Shown: positions 48,835 to 59,771 of the stretch, piece by piece
How the letters are laid out: the number at the start of each line of letters is the position of its first letter
Numbering within the stretch: position 1 is the first letter of the stretch
DNA from: Rehmannia glutinosa
Lineage: Eukaryota; Streptophyta; Magnoliopsida; Lamiales; Orobanchaceae
Direction: 5' to 3'
DNA length: 64,000 nt
Assembly (NCBI GenBank): GCA_016081115.2
Contig: JABTTQ020001105.1
Span: forward strand, 310,001 to 374,000
The notes under the pieces: model-generated
Databases searched by the model: none
The model's input: only the letters and a program-made list of their open reading frames with translations
Told to the model about the DNA's origin: nothing
Made by a program: the position numbers and the translations under genes

Positions 48835-48893
48835 ATTTTCATCTGACTTCTTTTTTTTTTTTTTTTTTTTGAAGGGATTTTCATCTGACTTCT
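48835..48893 (-). mobile_element. tail-only retroinsertion: poly(T) plus GAAGGG
   Basis: The 17-bp word ATTTTCATCTGACTTCT occurs at 48835-48851 and 48877-48893. The insert is about 19 T followed by GAAGGG. Its head (CCCTTC on the other strand) is a variant of TTTCCTC. Confidence 0.72.
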
Positions 48894-49380
48894 AAGTGTG
48901 TTCACTTATAGAATGATAAGTGAGATTTCGTGTTTCACATTTCTATTTCATTTTCTATTTTAATGTATTGAATTAATAACAAATGTTGTTCGTCTAAATA
49001 AATGAGTTCATCTAAATAATAATAATCAACTACACACATATTTTTTATTATCAATTATATTTGATTATTATTTTAATTTCTACTATTTCAATATCAATCA
49101 ACTTGGATCGACACATTTTTAATCTCATATTCAATTACGCTATCAAAAATCAATTTTCTTCTTTCAAAAAAAAATTCATGCAAGAACATGCCATCCTTTG
49201 TTCTTCGGCTTTAGCTAATGTAGGTTTCAAGCTAGCAGGCTAAATGGTGACTAGCTGCTAGAACAACAGTGAAAATCAAATTTGCAAATACATTTGCATC
49301 CACAAAATAGGCAAGTAAATCTGTATATGCCAATTTACAATTGTCATTTCATGGAAGCAAATTGAATCCTGGTCTCAGAA
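48894..49380. other. gene-free spacer
   Basis: AT-rich. The 49061-49243 (+) frame has no family features. This stretch is downstream of the CLE gene. Confidence 0.4.
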
Positions 49381-49641
49381 TCAGTTGTGTAGAGGATTAG
49401 GGCCTTCGGGGACAAGCCGTCGATCCACAACGTGCAGTTTCTTCTGCCCGTCTCCGTTCAAAACCGCATTGTAGGGAACTGTAGACAAGTGTTTAAGATA
49501 AAAAGAACAGAATTTAGCTCTTATTCTAATTTCAGATTCTTGAATTGCAAGACTACTGATTTGCCTGCAATTGGATACCTGAACCAGTACCAGAAGAAGT
49601 ATCACTATGATAAACAAGTGGGAAAAAATTACAACTCTCAT
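49381..49641 (-). CDS. CLE-family signalling peptide precursor
   Basis: Secreted precursor of a CLAVATA3/ESR-related peptide hormone perceived by LRR receptor kinases. The frame is 86 codons without intron. Residues 1-25 form a strongly hydrophobic signal peptide (MRVVIFSHLFIIVILLLVLV), the middle is variable, and the last 12 residues, RLVPEGPNPLHN at the very C terminus, are a canonical CLE motif preceded by Arg, a usual processing context. Family members such as CLE9/10 (RLVPSGPNPLHN) and CLE14 (RLVPKGPNPLHN) differ only at position 5, here Glu. An upstream TATA box supports expression. The frame is intact. The receptor and function cannot be told from sequence. Confidence 0.88.
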   Translation of the reverse strand: MRVVIFSHLFIIVILLLVLVQVSNCRQISSLAIQESEIRIRAKFCSFYLKHLSTVPYNAVLNGDGQKKLHVVDRRLVPEGPNPLHN

Positions 49642-49734
49642 ATTTAAAATTAATGGGAAACAAAATCTAGAGCAATACTTTTGAAAGGAAAAAAATAATT
49701 AAATGGGTGTTAGGTACATTCATGTGGGAAAATC

Positions 49735-49742
49735 TATTTATA
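49735..49742 (-). promoter_or_regulatory. TATA box of the CLE gene
   Basis: TATAAATA on the minus strand, about 95 bases upstream of the CLE ATG. Confidence 0.6.
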
Positions 49743-50248
49743 ATGGAACAGAGGATACTGTGGATTTTGGAGCAAAAGTCAGAAACAAATTATTTACAAG
49801 AAACCTGTATGATTGGAGGTGTCACAAATGACAATATCAATAATTCAGATTATTGATTATTCAAGAATTAGATTTCGTGTTGCAAATGTCTTAAAGAAAT
49901 CTGCATATATAAACAAAAATGAGTATAGTTGTCACTACTTTTAAATAGTTGATAATGATGATTTCTGATAATCGATAATTTTCTTTCCTTTGAACTTTCT
50001 CAACTCAAAAGAATTGTATAGTCAGTTATAGTTATCAACTCAAAATTAATGAGAATTAACCATTTCATGCCATGAGTTTTTTTTTATTTTTTATTTTGAA
50101 CTGCAAATTTTATTAATTGCATAAATCATCCAACAAAAAGTTTGAAATACAAAAGGTGGAGAACTCCATATCGATTGACTATCAAAAGAAAAAAATTTCA
50201 TTTCTTTAGTGCATGAAGAACCATATGCCAAAGGTGGCGTAGCCACAT
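49743..50248. other. CLE upstream region with possible LINE 3' fragment
   Basis: At 50085-50240 the minus strand reads GCTACGCCACCTTTGGC... down to an A/T-rich tail with GCAATTAATAAAATTTGC. This resembles a plant LINE 3' UTR fragment; no target duplication was resolved. Confidence 0.3.
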
Positions 50249-50659
50249 TAAGAGGGTGTTTGGTGAGCTTATAAGCTCTTAAAAACAAACTTATAAGATG
50301 TTTAAGAGCTTATAAACTCTTAAAATGTGTTTGGTAATTTTTTTCCAAAAGAGCTTATAAGCTCTAAAAAAGATGTCGAGAGCTTATAAGCTCCTAAAAA
50401 AAGTATCTCCACCCCAACTTTTTTTTTAAAAGAGCTTATAAGCTCTTTATTTTAAACATTCAAAAGACAAAAAAATATACTTAATAATTTTATAAGATAT
50501 AAAAACATCTTATAAGCTCAACTATCTTGTTTTATCCAAACACTTTGACAACTTATTTTTAAAATAAGATCTAACATCTTATAAGCTCCTAAAACAAATT
50601 TTTATCGGATGTAGGAGCTTATAAGATGTTTTAAATAAGCTTAGCCAAACACCCTCTAA
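50249..50659. mobile_element. Tourist-like MITE (PIF/Harbinger) with TAA duplication
   Basis: The element 50252-50656 (405 bp) starts GAGGGTGTTTGG and ends CCAAACACCCTC, with TAA at 50249-50251 and 50657-50659. The interior is filled with palindromic GAGCTTATAAGCTC words in both orientations. The 3-bp TAA duplication is diagnostic of the superfamily. Confidence 0.85.
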
Positions 50660-51820
50660 GACGAGTGCGGTCATAATGATCTTGTTAAATTTTAAGTTGG
50701 ACCGCACTGAAAATTCAATCGAAAATCTATTTCATATAAAAACTGAGTTAAAATTTAAAAAATCATTAAATCTTCTGTCTTCACCCAAAAAAATTATGAA
50801 TTATCTGACCCAATTAAGGTATATGAGTGGATGAATGATTGTCTTGTTTGTTATATAGAGATATATATTCCGAACTTGATAATGAACAATGTTTTTGGAA
50901 GCACTTTTAAAATGAATTTTCGGATGTAAATATCTATTAATAGTTGTTTGGTGATTAATTTAAAATAAACTTTTGAATAAATCACTTCTCCAAAAAGTTA
51001 TTTCTAGAGAAGCCAGAATATGAGATTATAAAAATGCACAAAAAATTGTTGCAAGGTATCGGTCCTTAGATTTGCCTTTTTTATTTTTATTTTTAAAAAT
51101 TTCGCCCATCAATCGTTCCACCCAAATAAAAAAACAATATGACCGCAATTTGACCAAAAATCCACGCCACGATATATGCATATGCCGCTTTCCGAACAAA
51201 TTGATTGTTTTCACCCTCAAAATAATTTCACGACGATTATTATTTTTATTTTTTTGAAAAAAATTCAATTGCTTTCACCCTAAAAATGATTTCACGAGTG
51301 ATTTATTTAAAAAAAAAAAAAAACTATTATGTTTGTTGAATGTATTGTTCACCCTTTGCAGGGTTCAAATTCTAAGTCTTTGAGGGGCAAAAAAAAGTTA
51401 ACATATATTGAGTTCAAACTAGGCGTCTAGGCCCAAAAAATATCAACTTTTGGTAATTATACTTGGCGACGAGCTAAGATATTTTATTAGTTTCTAAATT
51501 TACACCAAATGACTCCAATAATCATAGATTCAAGCTACCTAGAGAAATCTTAACGTTGACTAGAGCGGTCAAAATCAACCCGTCCCGACTTCCGATGGAC
51601 CGGCCTGACCGCCCGATGTAAGGGTGGACTGGGTTGTGATCATAAGCTGAAAGTGTCAGCACTATTTGGCCCAATCCAAAATGCCGGTCGGTCGACCGAT
51701 GTATTTTACATGTATTTTAAAGCATGGCGGACAAGGACTCCAAAAATGATAGCCGGTGAAATTTGGATCGGTCCGACCCATTTGATACCTCTAGCATTGG
51801 CCACGCCCAGTGATCAAGAA
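50660..51820. other. gene-free spacer with repeat fragments
   Basis: At about 51325-51400, CACCCTTTGCAGGGTTCAAATTC resembles the SINE-like segment at 9303-9420. At 51560-51800 GC-rich words (ACCGGCCTGACCGCCC) suggest a degenerate MITE. No gene was recognised. Confidence 0.35.
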
Positions 51821-53354
51821 GGGGAATTTGCTTAACTCTCGTGAAAATCGTTTCAAATTGCTTAAATATGGTGAATATTTTGGTGTTTGGTTTTTTTGCT
51901 CGGTGGCGCACATGAATTGTGCGCCACCCCCTTTCAAATTTTTTTGGCTAAGCGCGACTCAAGCATGCGCCAAAGAATTTTAAATTAAAAAACACTTGAC
52001 AAAACCGTATACAACAAATTGAGTAATAATTGACTAATTTAACAAAATTTATGGACCAAAACCGAACCGAAATTCATCATTCGGTTTATTGGATTAAAAA
52101 ACGAACCAAACCGTTTAACAAATTGTTGAACCGAATAAATTTTCGGTTCGGTTCGGTTTTGGTCCATAAAATTTTGATATATTCTTTATATTATTATTTT
52201 AATTTATATTTTTAATATATTCTTTTTATTATTATTTTAATTTTCTATAATATTTTATTGTTAAATTGTTAAATAAATATAAAAAAAAATATTTTTACAA
52301 AAAAAAAACGTAAAGACCCAAAATAAAGCCCAAACCGAAAAACCAACCGAAATAGTTCGGTTTGATTCAGTTCGATTTTTCTAGCATTGCGGTTCGATTT
52401 CGGTTTGAAAAAACATATAAATTAAAAAAATTAAAAAAATAATTTTGAAGTGCGAGAATTTGAAAATGCGTTCCAAACGTTGTTTTCACATTTAAAAAAA
52501 TTACAGCAATTTGTTAAATTGATTCTTAATTAACATTATTTTGTTAAATTAGCCGTAATAATTGTACTTCTATTACAAAATAACTAATAATTGATTGATA
52601 CACAAATTATTAGGTTTTAAAATGGATGCATACTAGGTTTGAGTAATAGAAGACTTTTTGAATAAATTGTTAGGCAAAATGGAATAATTTGTTTAAATTA
52701 TATAAAAAAAATGCGTTCAAACGCATTTTTTTTACGAAAAAAAAATTTTTTAATTTTTTTAATTTATATGTTTTTAAAACCGAAATCCAACCGCAATGCT
52801 AGAAAAATCGACCGAACCAAACCGAACTATTTCGGTTTGGGCTTTATTTTGGGTCTTTACGTTTTTGCTAAAAATATATATTTTTATATTTATTTAACAA
52901 TTTAACAATAAAATATTATAGAAAAATAAAATAATAATATAAATAATATATTAAAAAATATAAATTAAAATGATAATATAAAAAATATAAAAAAAAATTA
53001 TGGACCAAAACCGAACCAAACCGAAAATTTATTCGGTTTAACAATTTGTCAAACGATTTGGTTCGTTTTTTAATCCAATAAACCGAATGAATTTTCGGTT
53101 CGGTTCGGTTTTGGTCCATAAATTTTGTTAAATTAGCCAATTATTACTCAATCATGTTGTATACGGTTTTGTCAATTTTTTTTAATTTAAAATTGCTGGC
53201 GCATCTTGCCGCACCAAATTAGAAAATTAAAAAAAAATTTGAAAGGGTGTGGCGCACATTTCATGTGCGCCACCGAGCAAAAAACCAAACACCAAAATAT
53301 TCACCATATTTAAGCAATTTGAAACGATTTTCACGGTAGTTAAGCAAATTCCCC
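51821..53354. mobile_element. 1.5-kb foldback element (giant inverted repeat)
   Basis: The left arm starts GGGGAATTTGCTTAACT at 51821 and the right arm ends with its reverse complement at 53354. The arms match over about 650 bases each (left to about 52485, right from about 52700), through GGTGGCGCAC, the ATTTATGGACCAAAACCGAAC blocks and AAATAAAGCCCAAACC. Only about 200 bases are unpaired in the middle. There is no coding capacity, and no target duplication was found outside the arms. Confidence 0.85.
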
Positions 53355-53708
53355 CACCGGTAAAGTCGACAAATAGTACTGGCATTTTATTTATTTTTAG
53401 TAAGTCCAAAGGCATCTAGGTTATTACAATATACAAAAATAAAAAATGTACCTTGAATATGAAAGCAATGCCTAGCCAAAATTTAATTTATTTATGGCCT
53501 AATTCGGACCACCAAACTTCTTATCTTCTCCGCCATGGGAGGAATCTTTAGGGCCACCAAATTTCTTGTCTACTTCGCCATGGGAGACTTTCATACTGCT
53601 GCACGTGAGCAATTAATTAGCTCTTTAGGCTTCCATAAAGACTCTGCTGCAAATACTTGAATAATATTCAAGCCCACAAGAAAAATGGCTAAACAAACAA
53701 TAACCTTA
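53355..53708. other. gene-free spacer
   Basis: Contains a short duplicated passage (CTTCTCCGCCATGGGAGGA / CTACTTCGCCATGGGAGAC, 53521-53590). Nothing else was recognised. Confidence 0.4.
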
Positions 53709-54944
53709 TAATATTAAGGGATAATTTCATTTTTATACCCAAAATTTACCACATTTTCGCTTTTGGTACCCAATGTTCCCACTTAATCAATTTTGGTACC
53801 TAATATTTCCCATTTGATCAATTTTACTACAATACGTTAATTTGCCATCCAAAAAAAACGGTTCACTGTTGTAGCGGTGAAAACCGGTTAAAATTAGTAA
53901 AAATGAAGAATAAAAACCTTTTGGGTCAAAAGCGAAAAGATGGTAAATTTTAGGTATAAAAATAAACGTTTTTTTATACACATGACTTTCTTTTTTTTTT
54001 TTTTTTTTTTTTAATTTTCAAAAATTGATTGATTTGAAAGAAGTCACGTTTATATATTAAATAAAATTATCTCTTATATAGATTAATAAAATAAAAAATT
54101 TAATTTTTCTTTTTTCTTCTCTTCCACTTCGTCCTCTCCGTTTCATATTTTTCCCATTTTCTTCACCAAAGAACTAAAAACCTCTTTTAATTTGATTTTG
54201 GAGTTTTATGGAGTCCTAAATAAAAAAATCATAACACTTTTTAAAACTTGAAATATGTTTTAAAAAATTATGGATTTTTTTTTAAAAATGATCAGATTTT
54301 AATATCCCAATTATGGAATAATTTTAAGACTTCTAAATAAATTTTTGATTTTTTCAAAACATATTTCAATATTTTCGTTAATTTGTATATTTTTAAATAG
54401 TTTTTAGTTTTTAAAAAAATCAATGTTTTTACTCTTTTTGGATTTTTAAGTCAATCAAATTTTTTGGTTAATTTTTTCAAAATCTTATAGTTTACAGTTT
54501 TTAATCCATTTTTCAGAATTTTAGAAAATTTCCAGATTTTTAATTTTATATTGAATTCATTTTTTTAAGTAGTTGTCAGATTTTTAACACAATTTTTAGT
54601 TCTTTAAACAATATTTTAGATTTTTAAAACATCATTTATTTTTGAAAATAACTTTTGGAAATAATATTGAGTTTTTAGTTTAGAATTTAAAATATTTTAA
54701 ATAATTTTGGGTACCAAAATAGAAAATGTGGTAAATTTTGGGTATCAAAAGTGAAATTATCGAACTTTTTACCTGCAGCAACAGGTTAGCTGTCAGTTTT
54801 GGATGGAAAAATAACGGCATGTAATGAAAGTGACTAACGTCTGAAACTTAGAGTACCAAAATTGATTAAGTGGGAACATTGGGTACCAAAAGCGAAAAGG
54901 TGGTAAACTTTGGGTATCAAAAGTGAAATTATCCCTAATATTAA
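53709..54944. mobile_element. Mutator-like TIR element with perfect 9-bp duplication
   Basis: The element 53718-54935 (1218 bp) is flanked by exact TAATATTAA at 53709-53717 and 54936-54944. The TIRs are about 100 bases, starting GGGATAATTTCA and sharing TTTGGTACCCAATGTTCCC. A third TIR-like segment lies inside at about 54700-54765, suggesting nested or rearranged ends. The interior is AT-rich without transposase. Confidence 0.87.
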
Positions 54945-55130
54945 CATCACATCTTTAAGAGTACATGGATGTAAACCGAACAAAAACACAAAAAAACTAA
55001 ATCTAATCCCAAACTTCATAAGCTTCTTCAAGTCATTATTCAATACAACTGGTGGGATGTTTAACCAGTTTTGATATATAAGGCCTATCCTACACCAGAA
55101 AATGAACGTTAACGTTACGTACGCTTGAAA

Positions 55131-57499
55131 TCACTCCTTTTTCTCGGCATCACCAGCTGGTGGTGTGGTTTCCTCGGTTTCCTTTGAAGCACTCTCGGAC
55201 GGGCCATTTTCTGCCGGTTTTGCAACGTCACTTTCGGTAGCCTCTGTCGTTTGACCTTCAGTTACTGGCACGGAGGTCTTGACAGTTCCGACTTTTACGT
55301 ATTTGCTCATGAACTTGTATTCCCAATCTTGTAAAGCTTCAAGCTCAAATACACCGAGACCAGTGAGATCGCCGTTCAGATCTTTGTCTTGAATGACATC
55401 TTTGCAAGAGCTCTACTAGCATCTTTTCCGGCGAACAACGATAAGGTCCACCAGGTCCATAAAACATTCTGCAAACAACGAATGACCTTAAGTACAGCAA
55501 CATTTTTAAAAAATTAACTCTCCAACAGTAACCTATTTGAACATGGATTAAAGTGAATTTGAACTCCCTTCTGGGACAGTAAATGGAGTTTGTATTTTTC
55601 ATATCTTAATTAAATAAAAAATCAGGCACATATTTAAAGAGTTTCCAAACAAGACAGAAATTATTCGATATTCCATGCACGTGTATGATATTTGTTTGAG
55701 TACTTAATCCTTCATTTGTCACACCATCATCTGGAGATTGTATGATGTCCTTCACATTTACATGTAAGTTAATCACTTACATTCAACTATTTGCATAAAT
55801 TGGACATTTTGGATTTACTTCTTATTATACTTTATAGAACACAAAAAGGTCAGGTTTACCATCAAGAGATACTCTATATTCGGACCGAACAAGGCAAAAG
55901 GGAAAAAAAAAGACCTAATACTTCAACGTGCAAAATGAAAGGCCCAGAAACGTCAGCCCATACCAAAAGCCAAGAATGTGTCCCATAATCGACAAATTTT
56001 TCGACTCGAACTGCATAACATAATCAACTATTTCAAGTATAATAAAAGTTAGAAGTCAAAAATCATAGAAGAAAATCCTGATTTTGAGCAACGATTGACT
56101 GTAAAGCAGAACATTACCATACAATTGAGATTATTTGTCTTTGAAGCAGGTGACAACTGATATCATAGATAAACCAGTGCATAATTGAATAAAAACATTT
56201 ATCCATCCGACAACCATCATACTTTCCGTAACAAACTGAAATGCGTAATAAAACTCATCCCAGTGTAAACTCGGTATTTTGCTCCACGTCGTTGACAATG
56301 AAGGTTTGTTCCATTAAAGATGTAACAATATCATCCAATACACTCCCGTGCAATGACCAATTTACAGTTACAAATATACTCTATGAGTTCATTCCTCACA
56401 AAATCTCAAGCACCATGTCACCATATATAAAACGCAAAACGGGCAAATATGTTCTGATTCCACGGAAAGTAATTTATTTTTATGCCTTTATCCAGGTACA
56501 AGAAATCACCAAAACAGTTAAAGGAACAACCTTAAATCAAACATGTAATAAAGAAGAAAATACACTACGAACAACAACAATTCAGCCGGAAAAAGAAAAA
56601 GAAAAAAGCAACGGTCAAAACCCTTTCTCTTTTAAGCACCAACAAATAAGGCTGAAACACAAACCAAGTTACCCAATAATCGACTCGATTAGTAAAAAAA
56701 TAATAAAATGTGTAAAAATACCAAGCTACTCGAGCTCGATTCGTGTTTGGCTCGACTAAAGCTCGTTCAAGCTCAATTCGACTAATAATCATTTTTGAAG
56801 TTTGATTAAAAGTCAAACAAGCTTGAACAGTACTATGTTCGGCTCGACTCGACTCGACTCGACTCGTTTACACCCTTACCAACAAAGAACCAATAATCAC
56901 TGAAACCTTATCAGAATTCAAGTTCTCCATGAACATCTATGAACAATATCATCCGAAAAATGACCAAAATAAACAAAGTTCCAAACGTTACCCTTCCCAG
57001 AAAATCACATCACCAAAATTTACATTCTAAACCATAACCCCAAACACCACCTAGTCCACAATCACCAAAATTCACCACAACCACAAAAACAACTACTACA
57101 ATCAAGAAAACACAAACAAAAAATACCACATCAAGCAAAAAAAAAAAAAAAACAAAAAAAGAAGAAAAAAACTTTATACCTGCCCTGAGTGACGTCATAG
57201 ATCTGACCCTTGATAGCCATGAGCAAAGGCTTGTTTGGATCAGACCCATCATACTGTTTCAACTCCTCAACACTAATCTCACCGAGCTGCACAGGAGGAG
57301 GCAGAGGCTTCATCTTCTCCTCAAACCCGCTTAAACCATGCTCTCCCTGCCCATCATCAGAAGACGAAGAAGCAGACAAATTTAAAACGACGTAGTAGAG
57401 GGCAAGGCCTACAGCTATAGCTGTGAAGAAAGTAGATGGAGATAGCCCTGTGTATACTGTGATTGATTCTTTGAAGGTTTCCCACAATTGAAGGGCCAT
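55131..57499 (-). CDS. MSBP1: membrane steroid-binding protein (MSBP1/MAPR type), two exons, two -1 frameshifts in this sequence
   Basis: MAPR-family protein with a cytochrome b5-like heme/steroid-binding fold, anchored in ER and plasma membrane. Arabidopsis MSBP1 modulates steroid signalling and organises monolignol P450s. Exon 1 (57180-57499) encodes an N-terminal membrane segment (about residues 22-42, TFFTAIAVGLALYYVVLNL), a Pro-rich linker and the start of the b5-like domain (EISVEELKQYDGSDPNKPLL, IYDVTQGR). Exon 2 (55131-55468) continues MFYGPGGPY and carries ALAKMSF, the LTGLGVFELEALQDWEYKF block and an acidic tail ending AGDAEKKE. The split Arg codon supports the GT-AG intron of 1.7 kb. 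Single bases are missing near 55440 and 55390; with them the protein is 219 residues (Arabidopsis 220). Confidence 0.9.
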
Positions 57500-58949
57500 T
57501 GGTTTTTAGGGGAATTGAGGGGATTTGCTAGAGAGAGCGAAAAAAATTGATGGAAGTTTTTTCTTGATTTTTCTGAAGAGTGGTTTGTGTGTTTTATCTA
57601 CAGAGTTTCAAGAGGGTAGGAGGATGTAGAGTCACCTTTTTCGTGTATTTGACTAGTATAGTAACACTTTTTACCACAATTTGTTTTTATTTTATTTTGG
57701 TCAAGATACTTTTTAGAATTCAAATATCTTGACCTGTGAACTGATTATTCTTGATTATAATGCTAATTAAACAGTTATATATGTTATTTTAATTACTGGC
57801 GGATATTTCACTTTGTATCTTGGTTGGTTGTCAATTGTCATATAATCTATTCCTATATACTATTGAAATTATAGAAATTGGCACTACAATCAAAAAAATT
57901 AAATTACCTAAAAAAAGATTGTAGGTAACTAATAAGATAACTACAAATTATAAGTAAAATCTTTGTAGGTAAATATTTACAAGAAAAATTTAAAATTGGT
58001 GGTTGATACCTACTATATTTTTGTGGTAAATGTTAAAATTGTTCTTGATTTATCGATAATTGATCGGTATAATTTGGGGAGTTGGGAGGAAATAATATTT
58101 TTTTATTTTATTAACTAGATAATTGTAAATTTTAGTGACAAACTTATATATGAATTATAATTTTTTTTTTTTAAGTGTTGGAAAATCAAGTTTCCAGTCT
58201 ACCCAAATGTTTCACCTCGTCTTTGGATAAATGGGAATTAACTACCACAATAAATTAATAATATCTTATATGCAACTCTAAAAGAGAGACTAATTATAAG
58301 AAGCCAAGACATGTAACTGTTCTTGCAAAACCAGCAGAAAAAAATTCAACTAATGAAATTATTTCTGACCTCTCTTTATATTTTACTTTTTTATTCACTT
58401 TAAATACTATTTTTCCATTAATAAATGCAAGAGCTAATTCCCCATAACCTAGATTTTTAATAGTTAGATAATAGTGTAGATAGGCAATTTTTATTGTCCA
58501 TAGAATAATACTAACACTAGTTTAGAGTTTAGTCTGCTTTTCTTATCTTTTCTTGGGACTTGGGGTCCTTGGGGGAAACGCATGAGCCTCGCGGAACAAA
58601 AACAATGTCTATAAATAAACATGTGGTTCATTTCAACATTATATTTGGATCCATATTTTTAAATTTGTTTTTTTGTCTTTTCTTTATAAAAGTTAATTTC
58701 ATTATCATGGGCGGTGGGCCCTCATTTTTGGTGTATTATTTTCTCTTTACTAGTAGATGATTTATATATATAAAAAAGACAAGTAGTAGCAAAGGAAAAA
58801 AATGAGTTGGGCCTATTTTGTTTTATATTTCAATTCATAAATATGATAAGAATATAGAACGTTCTAGATTCTTTTTTTTTTAAGTAGTATAAAATGTAGT
58901 TAGATCTACTAAATAATAGTCAAGTCTTAGCTTAAACAATGTTGGAATC
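57500..58949. other. MSBP1 promoter region and spacer
   Basis: The 5' UTR and promoter of MSBP1 should lie in the first few hundred bases. The rest is AT-rich with no recognised gene or intact element. Confidence 0.45.
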
Positions 58950-58954
58950 ATAAG

Positions 58955-59704
58955 TGTTAATGTTTGAATTTTCTCAAACATTATCTTTTTCTTCTTTCGA
59001 ACTTTTCTTCCGATTTGATTCTCTTTTGTGATTAATATTTGAGTTTTTTAGGATAGTTAAGTTAGAAGTTTATATTCGGTTTTTAATTCTACTAACTCCT
59101 TAGAAGTTTATTGTAGTGGGTTGTTTTTTCCTTAAAACTTGCGGGAAGTTATTCAAGAAGATAGCTATTTAAGGATCGAAAACCAAAGAAATTTCGTGGG
59201 ATGATTTTAGGAGATTTGAGAGTTCATCTTCCAACTTTTTCACACCAGGAAAAGTTTCGGAAGGCTCAATGATGATACCAGGGAATGTTGGCAACATTGT
59301 TGGCATCATTTTAGAACTCGAGTTTTTGAGTGTTTATGTGAGATAGATTAAGTGTAGTTTGAGTGTTTGGAGTGCACTAAATGTATTCTCACATTTTGTG
59401 AAGGAGTGTTGTTCTTTCGGACACGAGGGAGTTGTTCTTCTTGTTTCCTTATTTACTTTGTATTTTTGTATATTGTAAACAACATCATCCTTTGAATATT
59501 TTTTAATCGAATGAACCGCATACAAGTATTTTATACTTGTACAAAATTTTCAATCTCTTGTGTCTTGTATTTGATTCTGTCTTTATTTCATACTTTGTGA
59601 AATTGTATTTTTAATTAAGTCTTTGTTTGTGTTTTGCAAAGTGTTGGCATCACTTTTGACTCGCACACCGCATTTTCATTAAATTTGACCCTTCAATTCT
59701 TTCA
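58955..59704 (+). repeat. 5' LTR
   Basis: 750 bp, TG...CA ends, closely similar to the 3' LTR. Many differences are one-base length changes in homopolymers (for example GAAAACC/GAAACC, GTGGGAT/GTGGAT, CTTCTTG/CTTCTTTG). Confidence 0.9.
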
Positions 59705-59706
59705 AT

Positions 59707-59718
59707 TGGTATCAAGAG
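59707..59718 (+). other. primer-binding site
   Basis: TGGTATCAAGAG, two bases after the LTR end, is close to the TGGTATCAGAGC complement of initiator tRNA-Met used by most plant Copia elements. Confidence 0.8.
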
Positions 59719-59771
59719 TCTTCACTAGGCGATACTTAGTGTGATCCTTTTTTTTGCGGTGTTTTTTTATG

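Noticed and set aside
51821..53354. microRNA precursor
   Set aside because: The arms are about 650 bases and nearly perfect, far larger than a miRNA hairpin; a foldback transposon explains it better.
56241..56759. 172-codon open frame on the + strand
   Set aside because: It lies inside the MSBP1 intron on the opposite strand, has no recognisable domain and a composition like the surrounding intron.
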